Shown here: positions 21,869-30,595 of the stretch, in pieces | How positions within the stretch are numbered: the stretch's first letter is position 1 | How the letters are laid out: each line of letters starts with the position of its first letter | Assembly: GCF_019551435.1 (NCBI RefSeq) | Contig: NZ_CP080544.1 | Span: forward strand, 1,736,001 to 1,800,000 | Length of the DNA: 64,000 nt | Source: Lysobacter soyae | Lineage (GTDB): Bacteria > Pseudomonadota > Gammaproteobacteria > Xanthomonadales > Xanthomonadaceae | Direction of reading: 5' to 3' | Translations under genes and position numbers: made by a program | Notes under the pieces: model-generated | What the model saw: only the letters and a program-made list of their open reading frames with translations | The model's database searches: none | Told to the model about the DNA's origin: nothing

Positions 21869-21886
21869 ATCTCAGCCCAATCTCAG
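21869..21886 (+). promoter_or_regulatory. Tandem 7-bp direct repeat, likely response-regulator operator
   Basis: The divergent gap between the LtaS-type gene and the response regulator contains ATCTCAG at 21869-21875 and again at 21880-21886, 11 bp apart start to start. Direct half-sites at 10-11 bp spacing are the usual binding pattern of OmpR/PhoB-type dimers. The repeat lies about 60-75 bp before both start codons and could serve either gene. Binding is inferred. Confidence 0.45.
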
Positions 21887-21943
21887 TCATTCGTTAATTG
21901 CCGCCGGCCGTATCGGGAGGCCGCTTTGCCCCGCAGGATTCTC

Positions 21944-22636
21944 ATGTCCCAACCGGTCTTCCAAACTGCCGCCATCCGTGTGCTGATCATCGAAGATCAG
22001 CACGACATCGCCGCCAACATTTGGGACTTTTTGGAAAACCGGGGCTATCAGGTCGATCACTGTGCGGATGGGAGCACGGGGCTTGCCCGCGCGCTGGACA
22101 CCACCTTCGACGTCATTGTGTTGGATATCGGCCTGCCGCGCATGGACGGTCTCGAACTGTGCCGCCGTTTGCGCGAGGCTGGCAAAGGTGTGCCGGTGAT
22201 CATGTTGACCGCACGCGACACGTTGAATGACAAGTTGCTCGGCTACGGCGAAGGCGCGGACGACTACCTGGTGAAGCCCTTCGAAATGCGCGAACTCGAG
22301 GCACGCATCCGTGCGGTGTTGCGTGGTAAAACGCACACCGCGCTCGTCAACGGCGGGCTGTCATACGACCCCAAGACCATGGTCGCGAGCCGCGACGGTC
22401 AACGCATTGCGCTGACGCGGCTTCAAGGTGCGATATTGGGCATTCTGTTGATCGAATCACCACGCATCGTGACTTACGCGCAAATACTCGACGCCGCTTG
22501 GCAGGCAGGCGATGGCGACCTGCCCGCCTTGCAAACGCAAATCTACGAGTTGCGTTTGCTGATCGACAAACCTTTTGAAACACCGCTGATCCATACGGTC
22601 CGCGGTATCGGCTATCGCTTGGAGCACATTGCATGA
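21944..22636 (+). CDS. OmpR/PhoB-family response regulator
   Basis: A 230-aa two-domain regulator. The receiver domain has the acidic pair Glu17-Asp18 (VLIIEDQHD), the phospho-accepting Asp61 (VIVLDIGLPRMDG), the switch Thr in MLTARD and Lys in LVKPFEMREL. The C-terminal winged helix ends with IYELRLLIDKPFETPLIHTV and RGIGYRLE, the usual OmpR-class finish. The start at 21944 (MSQPVFQTAA) is preferred to an in-frame TTG at 21926. It overlaps the kinase gene by 4 bp (ATGA at 22633-22636). The specific stimulus is unknown; its place beside an envelope sulfatase suggests an envelope signal. Confidence 0.9.
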   Translation: MSQPVFQTAAIRVLIIEDQHDIAANIWDFLENRGYQVDHCADGSTGLARALDTTFDVIVLDIGLPRMDGLELCRRLREAGKGVPVIMLTARDTLNDKLLGYGEGADDYLVKPFEMRELEARIRAVLRGKTHTALVNGGLSYDPKTMVASRDGQRIALTRLQGAILGILLIESPRIVTYAQILDAAWQAGDGDLPALQTQIYELRLLIDKPFETPLIHTVRGIGYRLEHIA

Positions 22637-23826
22637 TGTCGACATTGCCTCTGCGCCGGCGGGTCGCCCTCGCCTTCATGGCACTGGGTTTCATCTTGAG
22701 CACGCTCTTCGCGGCGGCCGCCATTTTCATCACCGAAGATTACGAGCACGTCATCGCCAGCGAAATCCTGCACGGGCAAGCCGATGATTACGCGCTGCGC
22801 ACCGCCAATCATTTGCCGGCAACGCTGCCGCAAACGCAACGGCTGAGCGGCTATCGAATGGATGATCCGGCCCTGCCGCGGCAACGCGCCACACTGAAGC
22901 CCGGCGTGCACGAGGATCCGGACAATGATGGCGTGCACATTGGTGTCTTCGACACCGCCGTCGGTCGTTTGATGTTTGAAATCGATCTCAGTGACATCGA
23001 GCGGCTCGAACAGCATCTGAATATGTTCTTGGCGGCTCTCATCATTCTTGGTACCGCCGTAGCCACCTGGCTCGGTTGGCTGCTCGCCGGCAGCGCGTTG
23101 AAACCGCTGCGAACGTTGGCCGCGCATGTGGATGCCCTGGCGGTCACGCCTGCACCCTCTCATCTTGCCGACAACACCGCGAACGATGAAGTCGGTCAAT
23201 TGGCGCGCGCCATCGACGGCTATCAAGCACGAATGGTGGAAGCCGATGCGCGCGAACAGACCTTCTTTGCCGACGCGAGCCATGAACTTCGCTCTCCGCT
23301 ATCGGTCATTCAAGGTGTCGTCGATGTCATGCGCGACACTCCGTCGGCTACTCCGGCAGCCCAAGCACGCGTGCAACGGCTTGAACGCGGTGTGCGCGAC
23401 ATGCGCCATTTGTTGGAAGCAATGTTGTCTTCGGCCAGGCGCGCAACGCCGGTGACCGAAGCGATTCCTGCCGAAGCCTTTCTGCGCAGTGCCGGCGAAG
23501 AAGCCTTGGCGGGCAAAGAAGACATCCGCCTTCAGGTCAACGCGTCCGGTGATCTGATGGCCGCCGCACAAGAGGCGCGGCTGCTCATTCTCGGGCTGGC
23601 ACAAAAGTTGGTGCAAGCGCACGTGTCCGGGCAATTGACGCTGACACTGGCGCCCGACCAACTGGATATGGCATTCGATGATGGCTCAGGCGCGCCTTTG
23701 GAAGCAGCGCAGTCTGCGCGCGCCGATACCGGTACCGGTTCCGCGTTGATGGATCGCTTGGCCGTCCGCCAAGGCTGGCAGGTAGCATTTAGCGATGCCA
23801 CCCATATACGCGTGCAGTTGAAATAA
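22633..23826 (+). CDS. Sensor histidine kinase with degenerate ATPase domain
   Basis: A 397-aa membrane sensor. Two transmembrane helices (about 11-32 and 131-152) enclose a periplasmic domain of about 100 residues; a HAMP-like linker follows, then an intact H-box FFADASHELRSPLSVIQGVV with His217. The ATP-binding domain is eroded. Where a conserved Asn-containing N-box is expected, the sequence reads LLILGLAQKLVQAH (about 317-330) with no Asn. The G1-like motif is FDDGSGAP (348-355) and the G2-like motif is GTGSALMD. Autophosphorylation may be lost, weak or carried out unusually, while phosphatase activity could remain. The reading frame itself is undamaged. Confidence 0.85.
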   Translation: MMSTLPLRRRVALAFMALGFILSTLFAAAAIFITEDYEHVIASEILHGQADDYALRTANHLPATLPQTQRLSGYRMDDPALPRQRATLKPGVHEDPDNDGVHIGVFDTAVGRLMFEIDLSDIERLEQHLNMFLAALIILGTAVATWLGWLLAGSALKPLRTLAAHVDALAVTPAPSHLADNTANDEVGQLARAIDGYQARMVEADAREQTFFADASHELRSPLSVIQGVVDVMRDTPSATPAAQARVQRLERGVRDMRHLLEAMLSSARRATPVTEAIPAEAFLRSAGEEALAGKEDIRLQVNASGDLMAAAQEARLLILGLAQKLVQAHVSGQLTLTLAPDQLDMAFDDGSGAPLEAAQSARADTGTGSALMDRLAVRQGWQVAFSDATHIRVQLK

Positions 23827-23847
23827 TTCGGGGATTGAAGCGGGAAA

Positions 23848-23923
23848 TGGTGGGTCGTGATGGATTCGAACCATCGACCAGCGGATTAAAAGTCCGATGC
23901 TCTACCGACTGAGCTAACGACCC
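23848..23923 (-). tRNA. tRNA-Lys (anticodon TTT)
   Basis: The minus strand reads GGGTCGTTAGCTCAGTCGGT onward, folding as a 76-nt tRNA with an encoded CCA end. The acceptor stem GGGTCGT pairs with ACGACCC, the T-arm is GATGG-TTCGAAT-CCATC, and the anticodon loop CTTTTAA carries TTT for lysine. A TACAAT hexamer on the minus strand (23951-23946), at the queC 3' end, is a plausible -10 box. The position after queC matches the tol-pal-queEC-tRNA-Lys order known from Pseudomonas. Confidence 0.98.
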
Positions 23924-23955
23924 ATGCGCTTCGCGTGAGCCGCAAATTGTAGCAT

Positions 23956-24648
23956 TCAGATCGCGTAGTGGGTAGGGTCCGGAATGCCGGCGGCGGCAAA
24001 TCCCTCCGCCCGCAATTTGCAGGCGTCGCAATGACCACAGGCCCGACCTTGTGCATCGGCCTTGTAGCAGCTCACCGTTTGTGAAAAATCCACACCCAGT
24101 CGCACGCCTTCGCGGGCAATGTCGGCCTTGGACAGGGTCATCAGCGGCGCATGAATTTTGAATCGGGTGCCTTCAACGCCCGCCTTGGTAGCGACATTGG
24201 CCAGTGCTTCAAAGGCGGCGATGAATTCCGGGCGGCAATCCGGATAGCCCGAATAGTCGACCGCGTTGACGCCGCAAAAGATGTCACGCGCACCCAACAC
24301 CTCTGCCCAGCCGAGCGCGGCGCTCAGCATCAGGGTGTTACGTGCCGGCACGTAGGTGCTCGGAATCGATTCGCCGATCACGTGTCCGTCGTCGTCCGTC
24401 GGCACCTCGATATCGGCCGTCAATGACGAGCCGCCGATGCTACGCAAATCAATGCCGACCACTTTGTGTTCGATCGCACCCAAGCCATTGGCCACGCGGC
24501 GCGCGGCATCCAGCTCGGAGACATGGCGCTGACCGTATTGAACGCTCAATGCCGCGCAGTCGAAGCCTTGGGCATTGGCCATCGCCAACACCACGGCGGA
24601 ATCCATGCCACCTGAAACCAACACCACTGCCTTGGGTTTGTTGCTCAT
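23956..24648 (-). CDS. queC: 7-cyano-7-deazaguanine synthase
   Basis: QueC makes preQ0 from 7-carboxy-7-deazaguanine, ammonia and ATP in queuosine synthesis. The 230-aa protein has the PP-loop [14 protein letters not shown] (residues 12-17 SGGMDS), [18 protein letters not shown], and a C-terminal zinc-binding set in [20 protein letters not shown]. The ATG at 24648 overlaps the queE stop (ATGA), fixing the start; the open frame extends upstream but lies inside queE. It is followed by tRNA-Lys, which itself is not a queuosine substrate. Confidence 0.96.
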   Translation of the reverse strand: MSNKPKAVVLVSGGMDSAVVLAMANAQGFDCAALSVQYGQRHVSELDAARRVANGLGAIEHKVVGIDLRSIGGSSLTADIEVPTDDDGHVIGESIPSTYVPARNTLMLSAALGWAEVLGARDIFCGVNAVDYSGYPDCRPEFIAAFEALANVATKAGVEGTRFKIHAPLMTLSKADIAREGVRLGVDFSQTVSCYKADAQGRACGHCDACKLRAEGFAAAGIPDPTHYAI

Positions 24649-25319
24649 CGGCCTTGCGCCTCGCCCCAGAGTGCTTTGTGCAATTGCATTTGGAATTTCA
24701 CCGGCAAGCGCGCATCGATAATCCATTGCGCAAGATCCGCCGGAGCGATTTGTGCGTAGCTCGGCGAGAACAACACATCACATTTTTCAGCAAGATTCTG
24801 CGTTCGCACGATATCTGCCGCCCAATCGAAATCTTCACGGCTGCAAATCACGAATTTGACTTGGTCGTTCGGCGTCAACAAGGCCATGTTCGACCACAGG
24901 TTGCGTTCCACCTCACCGGAACCCGGTGTTTTGATATCGACGATGCGCGATACGCGCGTATCGACGTCGGCGATGTCGATGGCACCCGAGGTTTCGAGCG
25001 AGACCACGTAACCTGCGTCGCACAACTTCCCGAGCAATTGCACGCAGCGTTTTTGCGCCAAGGGCTCGCCGCCGGTCACACAGACATGCCGCACGCCGTG
25101 GCCACGCACGGTCGCCAAAATGTCGTCGATCTCTTGCCACTCGCCACCATGGAAGGCATAGGCGGTGTCGCAGTAGGTACAACGCAGCGGGCAGCCGGTG
25201 AGCCGCACGAAAACCGTGGGCCAGCCGGCATCGCGTGCCTCGCCTTGCAAGGAGAGAAAAATTTCGGTGATGCGCAGCCGCGTGGGCGATACGGCGACGG
25301 GCTCGAGGACAGCGTTCAT
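24645..25319 (-). CDS. queE: 7-carboxy-7-deazaguanine synthase (radical SAM)
   Basis: QueE converts carboxy-tetrahydropterin to 7-carboxy-7-deazaguanine using a radical SAM mechanism. The 224-aa protein has the [4Fe-4S] ligands Cys43, Cys47 and Cys50 in [18 protein letters not shown], the early [19 protein letters not shown] and the SAM-binding [11 protein letters not shown]. It precedes queC with a 4-bp overlap and follows cpoB by 30 bp. Confidence 0.96.
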   Translation of the reverse strand: MNAVLEPVAVSPTRLRITEIFLSLQGEARDAGWPTVFVRLTGCPLRCTYCDTAYAFHGGEWQEIDDILATVRGHGVRHVCVTGGEPLAQKRCVQLLGKLCDAGYVVSLETSGAIDIADVDTRVSRIVDIKTPGSGEVERNLWSNMALLTPNDQVKFVICSREDFDWAADIVRTQNLAEKCDVLFSPSYAQIAPADLAQWIIDARLPVKFQMQLHKALWGEAQGR

Positions 25320-25349
25320 CCCGCCATTTTACCTTGCCGGCGACGCCGG

Positions 25350-26111
25350 TTATTTGCTGTTGAGCTTGGCCTGCGCCTGTTTCGCCGCGTCACTGCCTGC
25401 GTATTTCTGCACCACTTGCTTCCAGGTGGCCTTGGCCTGCGTCATCTGCTTCATTTCGGCCTGGCTCATACCGAGCTTGAGCAAGGCCCCGCCGGCCTTG
25501 TTATGCGTGGGGTGTGCGGCCGCCATGGCCTTGAATTGCTCGGCGGCCAAGGGGTAGTTGCCGGTTGCGTAATAGCTCTCGCCCAACCAGTACTGGGCGT
25601 TGGGGGCCAGATCTGATTTCGGATACGCCCCAAGAAATGCCCGGAAACCCCGCGCGGACGCCACGTATTGGCCGGCCTTCAACATCTTCATGCTGGCGTC
25701 GTAATCCGCCTTGTCGTTGCCGGTGGTGGCCGCCACCGGCTCGGGGGCAGCCTCGACGACGGGCGACTGGGTTTCTTTGGTCCGTTCCTTGACCGCTTCC
25801 TTGGTAGCAGGCTCGACCGGGTTTTCGGCCGGTGTACCGCCTTCCAATCGGGTGATACGACCGTCCAAATCCAGATATTGGTTGCGTGAACTTTCGCGCG
25901 CTTGGGCGTCGGCATTGCGCAGCTCTTCGATCTCGCCGCGCAACTGCCGGACCTCTTCACGCAGCACGTTCACCTGCTGCACCAATTCCAACCGGGCCGG
26001 ATCTTCTGCCTGCTTCTGCTCGATCGCAGCAACGCGCTCCGCCAAGCTTTGCCGTTGGGCAAAGACCGGCGTTGCCAGCACCAACATGCCGAGAAACATC
26101 AAGGAACGCAT
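25350..26111 (-). CDS. cpoB: Cell division coordinator CpoB (YbgF)
   Basis: A 253-aa periplasmic protein that in E. coli links Tol-Pal constriction to peptidoglycan synthesis. It has a signal peptide (SLMFLGMLVLATPVFAQ), an N-terminal coiled coil (VQQVNVLREEVRQLRGEIEE), a Pro/Glu/Val linker and C-terminal TPR repeats (YDASMKMLKAGQYVASARGF, AQYWLGESYYATGNYPLAAE). ATG at 26111 is chosen over the upstream GTG because GGAG lies 8 bases before it and the signal peptide starts there. It is the last tol-pal gene, 17 bp after pal. Confidence 0.93.
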   Translation of the reverse strand: MRSLMFLGMLVLATPVFAQRQSLAERVAAIEQKQAEDPARLELVQQVNVLREEVRQLRGEIEELRNADAQARESSRNQYLDLDGRITRLEGGTPAENPVEPATKEAVKERTKETQSPVVEAAPEPVAATTGNDKADYDASMKMLKAGQYVASARGFRAFLGAYPKSDLAPNAQYWLGESYYATGNYPLAAEQFKAMAAAHPTHNKAGGALLKLGMSQAEMKQMTQAKATWKQVVQKYAGSDAAKQAQAKLNSK

Positions 26112-26128
26112 GGCAAAGCTCCGATCAA

Positions 26129-26662
26129 TCACGGCGTGACGTAGTTGATTTCCACGCGACGGTTCTTCGACCAGCAGGACTCATCCGGCGTGCGGCAGGT
26201 CGGTGCTTCTTCGCCGTAGCTGGTGAATTCGATTTGGCCGCTGGACGCACCCATCGCGCTCATCGCTTGGCGAACGCTTTTGGCACGACGCTCACCCAAG
26301 GCCAAGTTGTATTCGTTGCTACCGCGTTCGTCGGTATGTCCGTCGAGTTTCAAACGTGCGGTCGGGCGATCGCTCAGATATTTCGCATGGCAACCGATGG
26401 CGGATTGGAATTCCGGCTTGGTGATGTCCGAATCCAAATCGAAGTAGACGACGCGATTGCGCAAGCAGGTGTCGCGATCCAGATCGGCCGGCGTGTAGGC
26501 GCCGAGCGGTGCGGTCGAGCCGGTATTGCCTTGTTGGTTGTTCGCATTGGCGTTGTCGTCAACCACCACCGGGCCTTCCGCCGGCTTGGTTTTCTTGCCG
26601 GAACAAGCGGTCGCGGCGAGACAGGCGGCGATGATCAAAACGGGATAAATCTTGGAAGTCAT
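26129..26662 (-). CDS. pal: Peptidoglycan-associated outer-membrane lipoprotein Pal
   Basis: A 177-aa lipoprotein that anchors the outer membrane to peptidoglycan and binds TolB. The signal ends at a lipobox; Cys20 (LAATAC) is the expected lipid site, though Cys14 (IIAAC) also fits the consensus. A flexible Asn/Gln linker leads to an OmpA-like domain with VYFDLDSDITKPEF and the peptidoglycan-binding helix region DGHTDERGSNEYNLALGERR. It starts 20 bp after tolB. Confidence 0.95.
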   Translation of the reverse strand: MTSKIYPVLIIAACLAATACSGKKTKPAEGPVVVDDNANANNQQGNTGSTAPLGAYTPADLDRDTCLRNRVVYFDLDSDITKPEFQSAIGCHAKYLSDRPTARLKLDGHTDERGSNEYNLALGERRAKSVRQAMSAMGASSGQIEFTSYGEEAPTCRTPDESCWSKNRRVEINYVTP

Positions 26663-26682
26663 GTGCGGCTCCAATGGGTGGA

Positions 26683-27954
26683 TCAGGGAGAATTTTTTCG
26701 CAGGTTCGACCAAGCGGGGTCACGACCCGACACCGGCAAACGTTCTTTCACGCGGCCATTGGCGGCGGAAACGTGGAGCGCATCACCTGCGCCCTCTCGT
26801 GAACTGTAGGCGACCATGCTGCCATTCGGCGCCACCGTCGGCGACGAATCCAAGCTGCCGGATGACACCACGTTCCACTGTGCACCCGGCTTGTCTTTGT
26901 CCATCACCGCGATGCGATAGGCACCACCGGTGCCCTGGCTTACCGCGATCACTTTGCCATCCATCGACACAGCGGGATCCGCGTTGTATTCGCCTTGGAA
27001 TGTCACCCGCGAGGCGCTGCCGCCGTTCGCACTCATGTGATAGACCTGCGGACGGCCGCCGCGGTCGGAGGTGAAATACACGCCATCCGACGCCACGGCC
27101 GGACTGGTATCAATCCCCAATTGCTGCGTCAGACGCGTGGCACCACCGCCACCCGCGCCGATGACATAAATGTCAGGATCGCCGTCCTTGGACAAGGAGA
27201 CGAACACACGCGAACCGTCCGTCGAGAACGCCGGTGCCGCATTGACGCCTTTGTAGGAGGCCAACGTGGTTTCGCCGCCGCCGTCCACATTTCGGACCTT
27301 CACTTCGCTGTTGCCGCTCGCGAACGAGACATAGGCGATCTTGCTGCCATCCGGACTCCATGCCGGAGACATCAACGGCTGGTTGGAAGAATCCAATACA
27401 CGCACGTTGTAACCGTCGGCATCGGCGATGGCCAGGCTGAAACGCGCGCCTTTGCCGACGCCGCTGGATTGAATGAAGGCCAGGCGGGTCCAGAACGCAC
27501 CAGGTTTCCCGGTCACTTTCAGGTACACGTCATCGGCGATTTGGTGTGCGATGTCGCGCGCCGCATTGGCGGAGGAAGTCTTGGCAAAACCGAGCACGCG
27601 CTGCTGCGTCGAGACGTCGAACAGTTCGTATTCCACGCGCAGGCCGCCACTGGCGCGGCCGATCAAAATGTAGTCTTGGCCGGCGTCTTGCCATGCCTTG
27701 AAATCGATATCGCTGCCATTGACCGGGCGCTGCGGCATGTTGGCCACCGGCATCGGCTTGAATTGGCCGGAACGGTTCAAGTCGGCCGCCACGACGGCAG
27801 AAACATCGGTCTCGCCGGCACTGCCGCCGAACGGTACAACGGCGATCGGGAGCGCTTCATCACGTCCGCCTATCAGATCCACTTGCGGGTTTTGCTGGGC
27901 ATGGGCACCGGTTGCCGCCATGAAAAGCACAGCGAGAGACAAGGTACGCTTCAT
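26683..27954 (-). CDS. tolB: Tol-Pal system periplasmic beta-propeller protein TolB
   Basis: A 423-aa exported protein: signal peptide MKRTLSLAVLFMAATGAHAQ, an N-terminal alpha/beta domain (PIAVVPFGGSAGETDVSAVV), and a six-bladed WD40/PD40 propeller with repeated blocks (MSPAWSPDGSKIAYVSFASG, NAAPAFSTDGSRVFVSLSKD, DTSPAVASDGVYFTSDRGG, DSSPTVAPNGSMVAYSSREG). TolB binds Pal through the propeller. The 96-bp gap to tolA may carry an additional promoter; it contains a small inverted repeat CTGAAC-ACGG-GTTCAG. Confidence 0.96.
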   Translation of the reverse strand: MKRTLSLAVLFMAATGAHAQQNPQVDLIGGRDEALPIAVVPFGGSAGETDVSAVVAADLNRSGQFKPMPVANMPQRPVNGSDIDFKAWQDAGQDYILIGRASGGLRVEYELFDVSTQQRVLGFAKTSSANAARDIAHQIADDVYLKVTGKPGAFWTRLAFIQSSGVGKGARFSLAIADADGYNVRVLDSSNQPLMSPAWSPDGSKIAYVSFASGNSEVKVRNVDGGGETTLASYKGVNAAPAFSTDGSRVFVSLSKDGDPDIYVIGAGGGGATRLTQQLGIDTSPAVASDGVYFTSDRGGRPQVYHMSANGGSASRVTFQGEYNADPAVSMDGKVIAVSQGTGGAYRIAVMDKDKPGAQWNVVSSGSLDSSPTVAPNGSMVAYSSREGAGDALHVSAANGRVKERLPVSGRDPAWSNLRKNSP

Positions 27955-28050
27955 GAAAATTTCTTATCCGTGGGCATGACTTGAGGTTAACGAATACGAA
28001 CGCGATTGGCTGAACCCGTGTTCAGTCTCGCGCGACACATCCCCTTCACC

Positions 28051-29001
28051 TTACTTGGACGGATAGAAATTCACGGTGAAATCCCGCGCGTAATCGTTCT
28101 CGAAACCCTTGAACGGCAACGGACTCGCTTTCATCACCGCGTCGTGCACGCTTTGTTTCGCCGCAGCTGAATACGGGCACGCCGGTTGCACACTGGCGGA
28201 AATCACTTCGCCACCCGGAATGATGCGAATGCGAATCGGACAGGCCTGGTCTTTGGGAATCCCGTCGGGTCGCAACCATTGCCGTTCGATGGCTTTTGCC
28301 ACGGCATCCAACCAACGTTTCTGATTGCCCGAAGTACTACCGGAAGCATCGCCTTTGCCCACCGAAGACTTGGTGCCGGTGCTCGACTGACCCTTCGGAT
28401 TACCGGACGTCGTTGCCGCACCACCGCCCTCGATATCCTTCAATTGTTCCGCACGCATGCGCGCCATCGCCTCGGCACGTGCTTTGGCGGCGCCGGTCGG
28501 TTGGGTTTGCGGCTTTTGCGTCGTGGATTTCTCCACAGGTTTTGTGACCGGCTTGGCGGCGGGCGCTTTTGCCTGTTTCTCCGGCGCCGCTTTGGCAACT
28601 TTGGTTTCGAGCGGTTTCTTCACCACGGGTTTTTCCAACACGGGTGCCGGTGTTTGCACCGGCTTCTCCACTGCTGGCGCGGGCTCGGGTTCCGGTTCCG
28701 GTATCGTTTCAGGCAAAGGCGTGGGCATCTCTTCGGACACCACCGCCTCGGGCTCGGGCGTCTCCTGCGGTGCCGGCAGCGGTTCGCCCGCCATGGGCTG
28801 CGGCGCCCCGGTGATGGCTGACTGCAAGTCCGAAGGGAGGTCGCCGAACTTCACCATGCTCGCATCGATGCCGGCATCGCCGCCCGCGCTCTCGGTTTTC
28901 TTCACCGAATGCCAAGAGAAAAGCAGCGCCGCCAAAATGAGTCCGTGCAACAACACCGACATCGCGGTACCGCGAAACGTGTCATTCCGCCTGCCTTTCA
29001 T
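28051..29001 (-). CDS. tolA: Tol-Pal envelope protein TolA
   Basis: A 316-aa inner-membrane protein spanning the periplasm. One membrane helix lies near the N-terminus (MSVLLHGLILAALLFSW). A long Pro/Glu/Lys/Ala-rich stalk follows (about 70-235), then a C-terminal TonB-like domain from RWLDAVAKAIERQWLRPDGI to FTVNFYPSK. The stalk is rich in charged proline repeats, as in other xanthomonads, where E. coli has a long Ala/Lys helix. It overlaps tolR by 4 bp (ATGA). Confidence 0.93.
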   Translation of the reverse strand: MKGRRNDTFRGTAMSVLLHGLILAALLFSWHSVKKTESAGGDAGIDASMVKFGDLPSDLQSAITGAPQPMAGEPLPAPQETPEPEAVVSEEMPTPLPETIPEPEPEPAPAVEKPVQTPAPVLEKPVVKKPLETKVAKAAPEKQAKAPAAKPVTKPVEKSTTQKPQTQPTGAAKARAEAMARMRAEQLKDIEGGGAATTSGNPKGQSSTGTKSSVGKGDASGSTSGNQKRWLDAVAKAIERQWLRPDGIPKDQACPIRIRIIPGGEVISASVQPACPYSAAAKQSVHDAVMKASPLPFKGFENDYARDFTVNFYPSK

Positions 29002-29441
29002 GGCGCCTTGGTTTGCGAGGGAATGCTCATCAATCCGGCCTTGGCCACATGCGCTTCCGACTGCAGCAAGGACAGCACGTCATACACCGTTTGATAACTC
29101 GCCGTGCCATCGGCAGCGACATAGACGGGCGCATCCGGATGCGCTTTGGCAAATGCCGACACCTGCGCCACCAGATCTTCTCGCGATAGCGGCGTGTTGC
29201 GCAGGGTATCGGCAGTCAGGAACAACTCGCCCGCTGCATTGACGCTGACGATCGCGGGCTTGGTATCGGTCTTAATGGTGCTGGCTTTGGACTGCGGCAA
29301 ATCCACATTCACGCCCAAGTTCAACAGCGGTGCGGTTGCCATGAAAATAATCAACAGCACCAACATCACATCGATGTAAGGCACCACGTTGATGTCGGCC
29401 TTCAACGCACGTTTACGCCTGCGTGTGTGACGAACAGCCAT
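28998..29441 (-). CDS. tolR: Tol-Pal proton channel subunit TolR
   Basis: A 147-aa ExbD/TolR protein. The single helix DINVVPYIDVMLVLLIIFMA carries the conserved membrane Asp (YIDVM) used for proton flow; the periplasmic domain follows with VYVAADGTASYQTVYDVLSL. It starts 3 bp after tolQ and overlaps tolA by 4 bp. With TolQ it drives TolA. Confidence 0.96.
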   Translation of the reverse strand: MAVRHTRRRKRALKADINVVPYIDVMLVLLIIFMATAPLLNLGVNVDLPQSKASTIKTDTKPAIVSVNAAGELFLTADTLRNTPLSREDLVAQVSAFAKAHPDAPVYVAADGTASYQTVYDVLSLLQSEAHVAKAGLMSIPSQTKAP

Positions 29442-29444
29442 GCG

Positions 29445-30188
29445 TCAGTCCGGCAGCGGCGAGTGACGCTGAAGAATTGAAGAGAACTCTTCGGCGAAGG
29501 TGTCGTAACGCGAGGCGATGCGCTCGACGCGTGTGGCGTAGCGGTTGTACGCCCACACCGCAGGAATGGCCGCGAACAAGCCCATGGCGGTGGCAATCAA
29601 GGCTTCGGAAATCCCGGGCGCCACCGTGGCGATCGTGGCCTCTTTCAATTTGGCCAAGCCTTGGAAGGAAATCATGATGCCCCACACCGTGCCGAACAAG
29701 CCGATATAGGGACTGATGGAACCGACGTTGGCCAGAAATTCGAGATTGTGCTCGAGGCCATCCAATTCGCGCGCCGTGGTGGCACGCATCGCGCGTTGCG
29801 CCGCTTCGATTTGCATGCGGCTGTCGACGTTGCCGCGTTGCTGCAGCAAACGGCGATATTCACGCATGCCGGCCTCGAAAATCGATTCCATGCCCATGCG
29901 TGCATCCCCTTTGCGCTCGGCGTCTGCCTGCAAACGGGCCAAATCCGCACCGGACCAAAAGCGTTCTTCAAACGCCTCGGCTTCATTCATGGCGCGATCT
30001 ATCACGCGTTTTTTGCGAAAGATGATCGCCCAGGACGCAATGGACACGAACAGCAAGATGCCCATCACCAACTGCACCGGGAGCGAGGCATGCAAAATGA
30101 GTTGCACGAAATCGATGCCCTCATCAGAGACCGGCCCCTGCGCCGGCAGCACCGTGTCAACCACTTCCTGCAAACTCAATCCACTCAT
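29445..30188 (-). CDS. tolQ: Tol-Pal proton channel subunit TolQ
   Basis: A 247-aa MotA/ExbB/TolQ-family protein with three membrane helices: VMGILLFVSIASWAIIFRKK near the start, then the two C-terminal ones in VGSISPYIGLFGTVWGIMIS and VAPGISEALIATAMGLFAAI. These hold the conserved Thr and Gly positions of the channel. ATG overlaps the ybgC stop (ATGA at 30185-30188), the conserved ybgC-tolQ junction. Confidence 0.96.
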   Translation of the reverse strand: MSGLSLQEVVDTVLPAQGPVSDEGIDFVQLILHASLPVQLVMGILLFVSIASWAIIFRKKRVIDRAMNEAEAFEERFWSGADLARLQADAERKGDARMGMESIFEAGMREYRRLLQQRGNVDSRMQIEAAQRAMRATTARELDGLEHNLEFLANVGSISPYIGLFGTVWGIMISFQGLAKLKEATIATVAPGISEALIATAMGLFAAIPAVWAYNRYATRVERIASRYDTFAEEFSSILQRHSPLPD

Positions 30189-30595
30189 GCATTCCTCGGA
30201 TTCTTAAGGGTGTCTATCAACGACACGGGAATCGGCGCGGGACGGAAGGTATCCGCATCCACCGATGCCACGCGCACACGCGCTTCGACCAACACTACAC
30301 CGTCACGTTCGACTGTTTGATTAACGAGCAAACTGGCGCCGCGAAATTCCGTCGGCATGACCGAAACGGTCAATGCATCATCCAAGCGCGCCGGGCTGCG
30401 AAAGTCCAACTGCATTGCCCGCACCACGAAAACGATGCCATGCGCGGATTTGACGGCGCGTTGGTCACCGAGCAAATCGCGGACCCATTCACTTCGCGCG
30501 CGCTCCATGAAAGCGAGATATTGCGCGTGATACACCACGCCCCCCGCGTCGGTGTCTTCCCAATACACCCGCACCGGCCATTCGAAACGACTCAC
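30185..30595 (-). CDS. ybgC: Acyl-CoA thioesterase YbgC (Tol-Pal associated)
   Basis: A 136-aa hot-dog thioesterase. The active-site segment [20 protein letters not shown] contains the catalytic Asp and the His of the 4-hydroxybenzoyl-CoA thioesterase class, followed by [15 protein letters not shown]. coli YbgC acts on short-chain acyl-CoAs and is always encoded with tol genes. It overlaps both ruvB and tolQ by 4 bp. Confidence 0.94.
   Translation of the reverse strand: MSRFEWPVRVYWEDTDAGGVVYHAQYLAFMERARSEWVRDLLGDQRAVKSAHGIVFVVRAMQLDFRSPARLDDALTVSVMPTEFRGASLLVNQTVERDGVVLVEARVRVASVDADTFRPAPIPVSLIDTLKNPRNA

Noticed and set aside
23789-24031. Minus-strand small frame containing AQSVEHRTFNPLVDGSNPSR
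   Set aside because: This is the well-known spurious translation of a tRNA-Lys gene.
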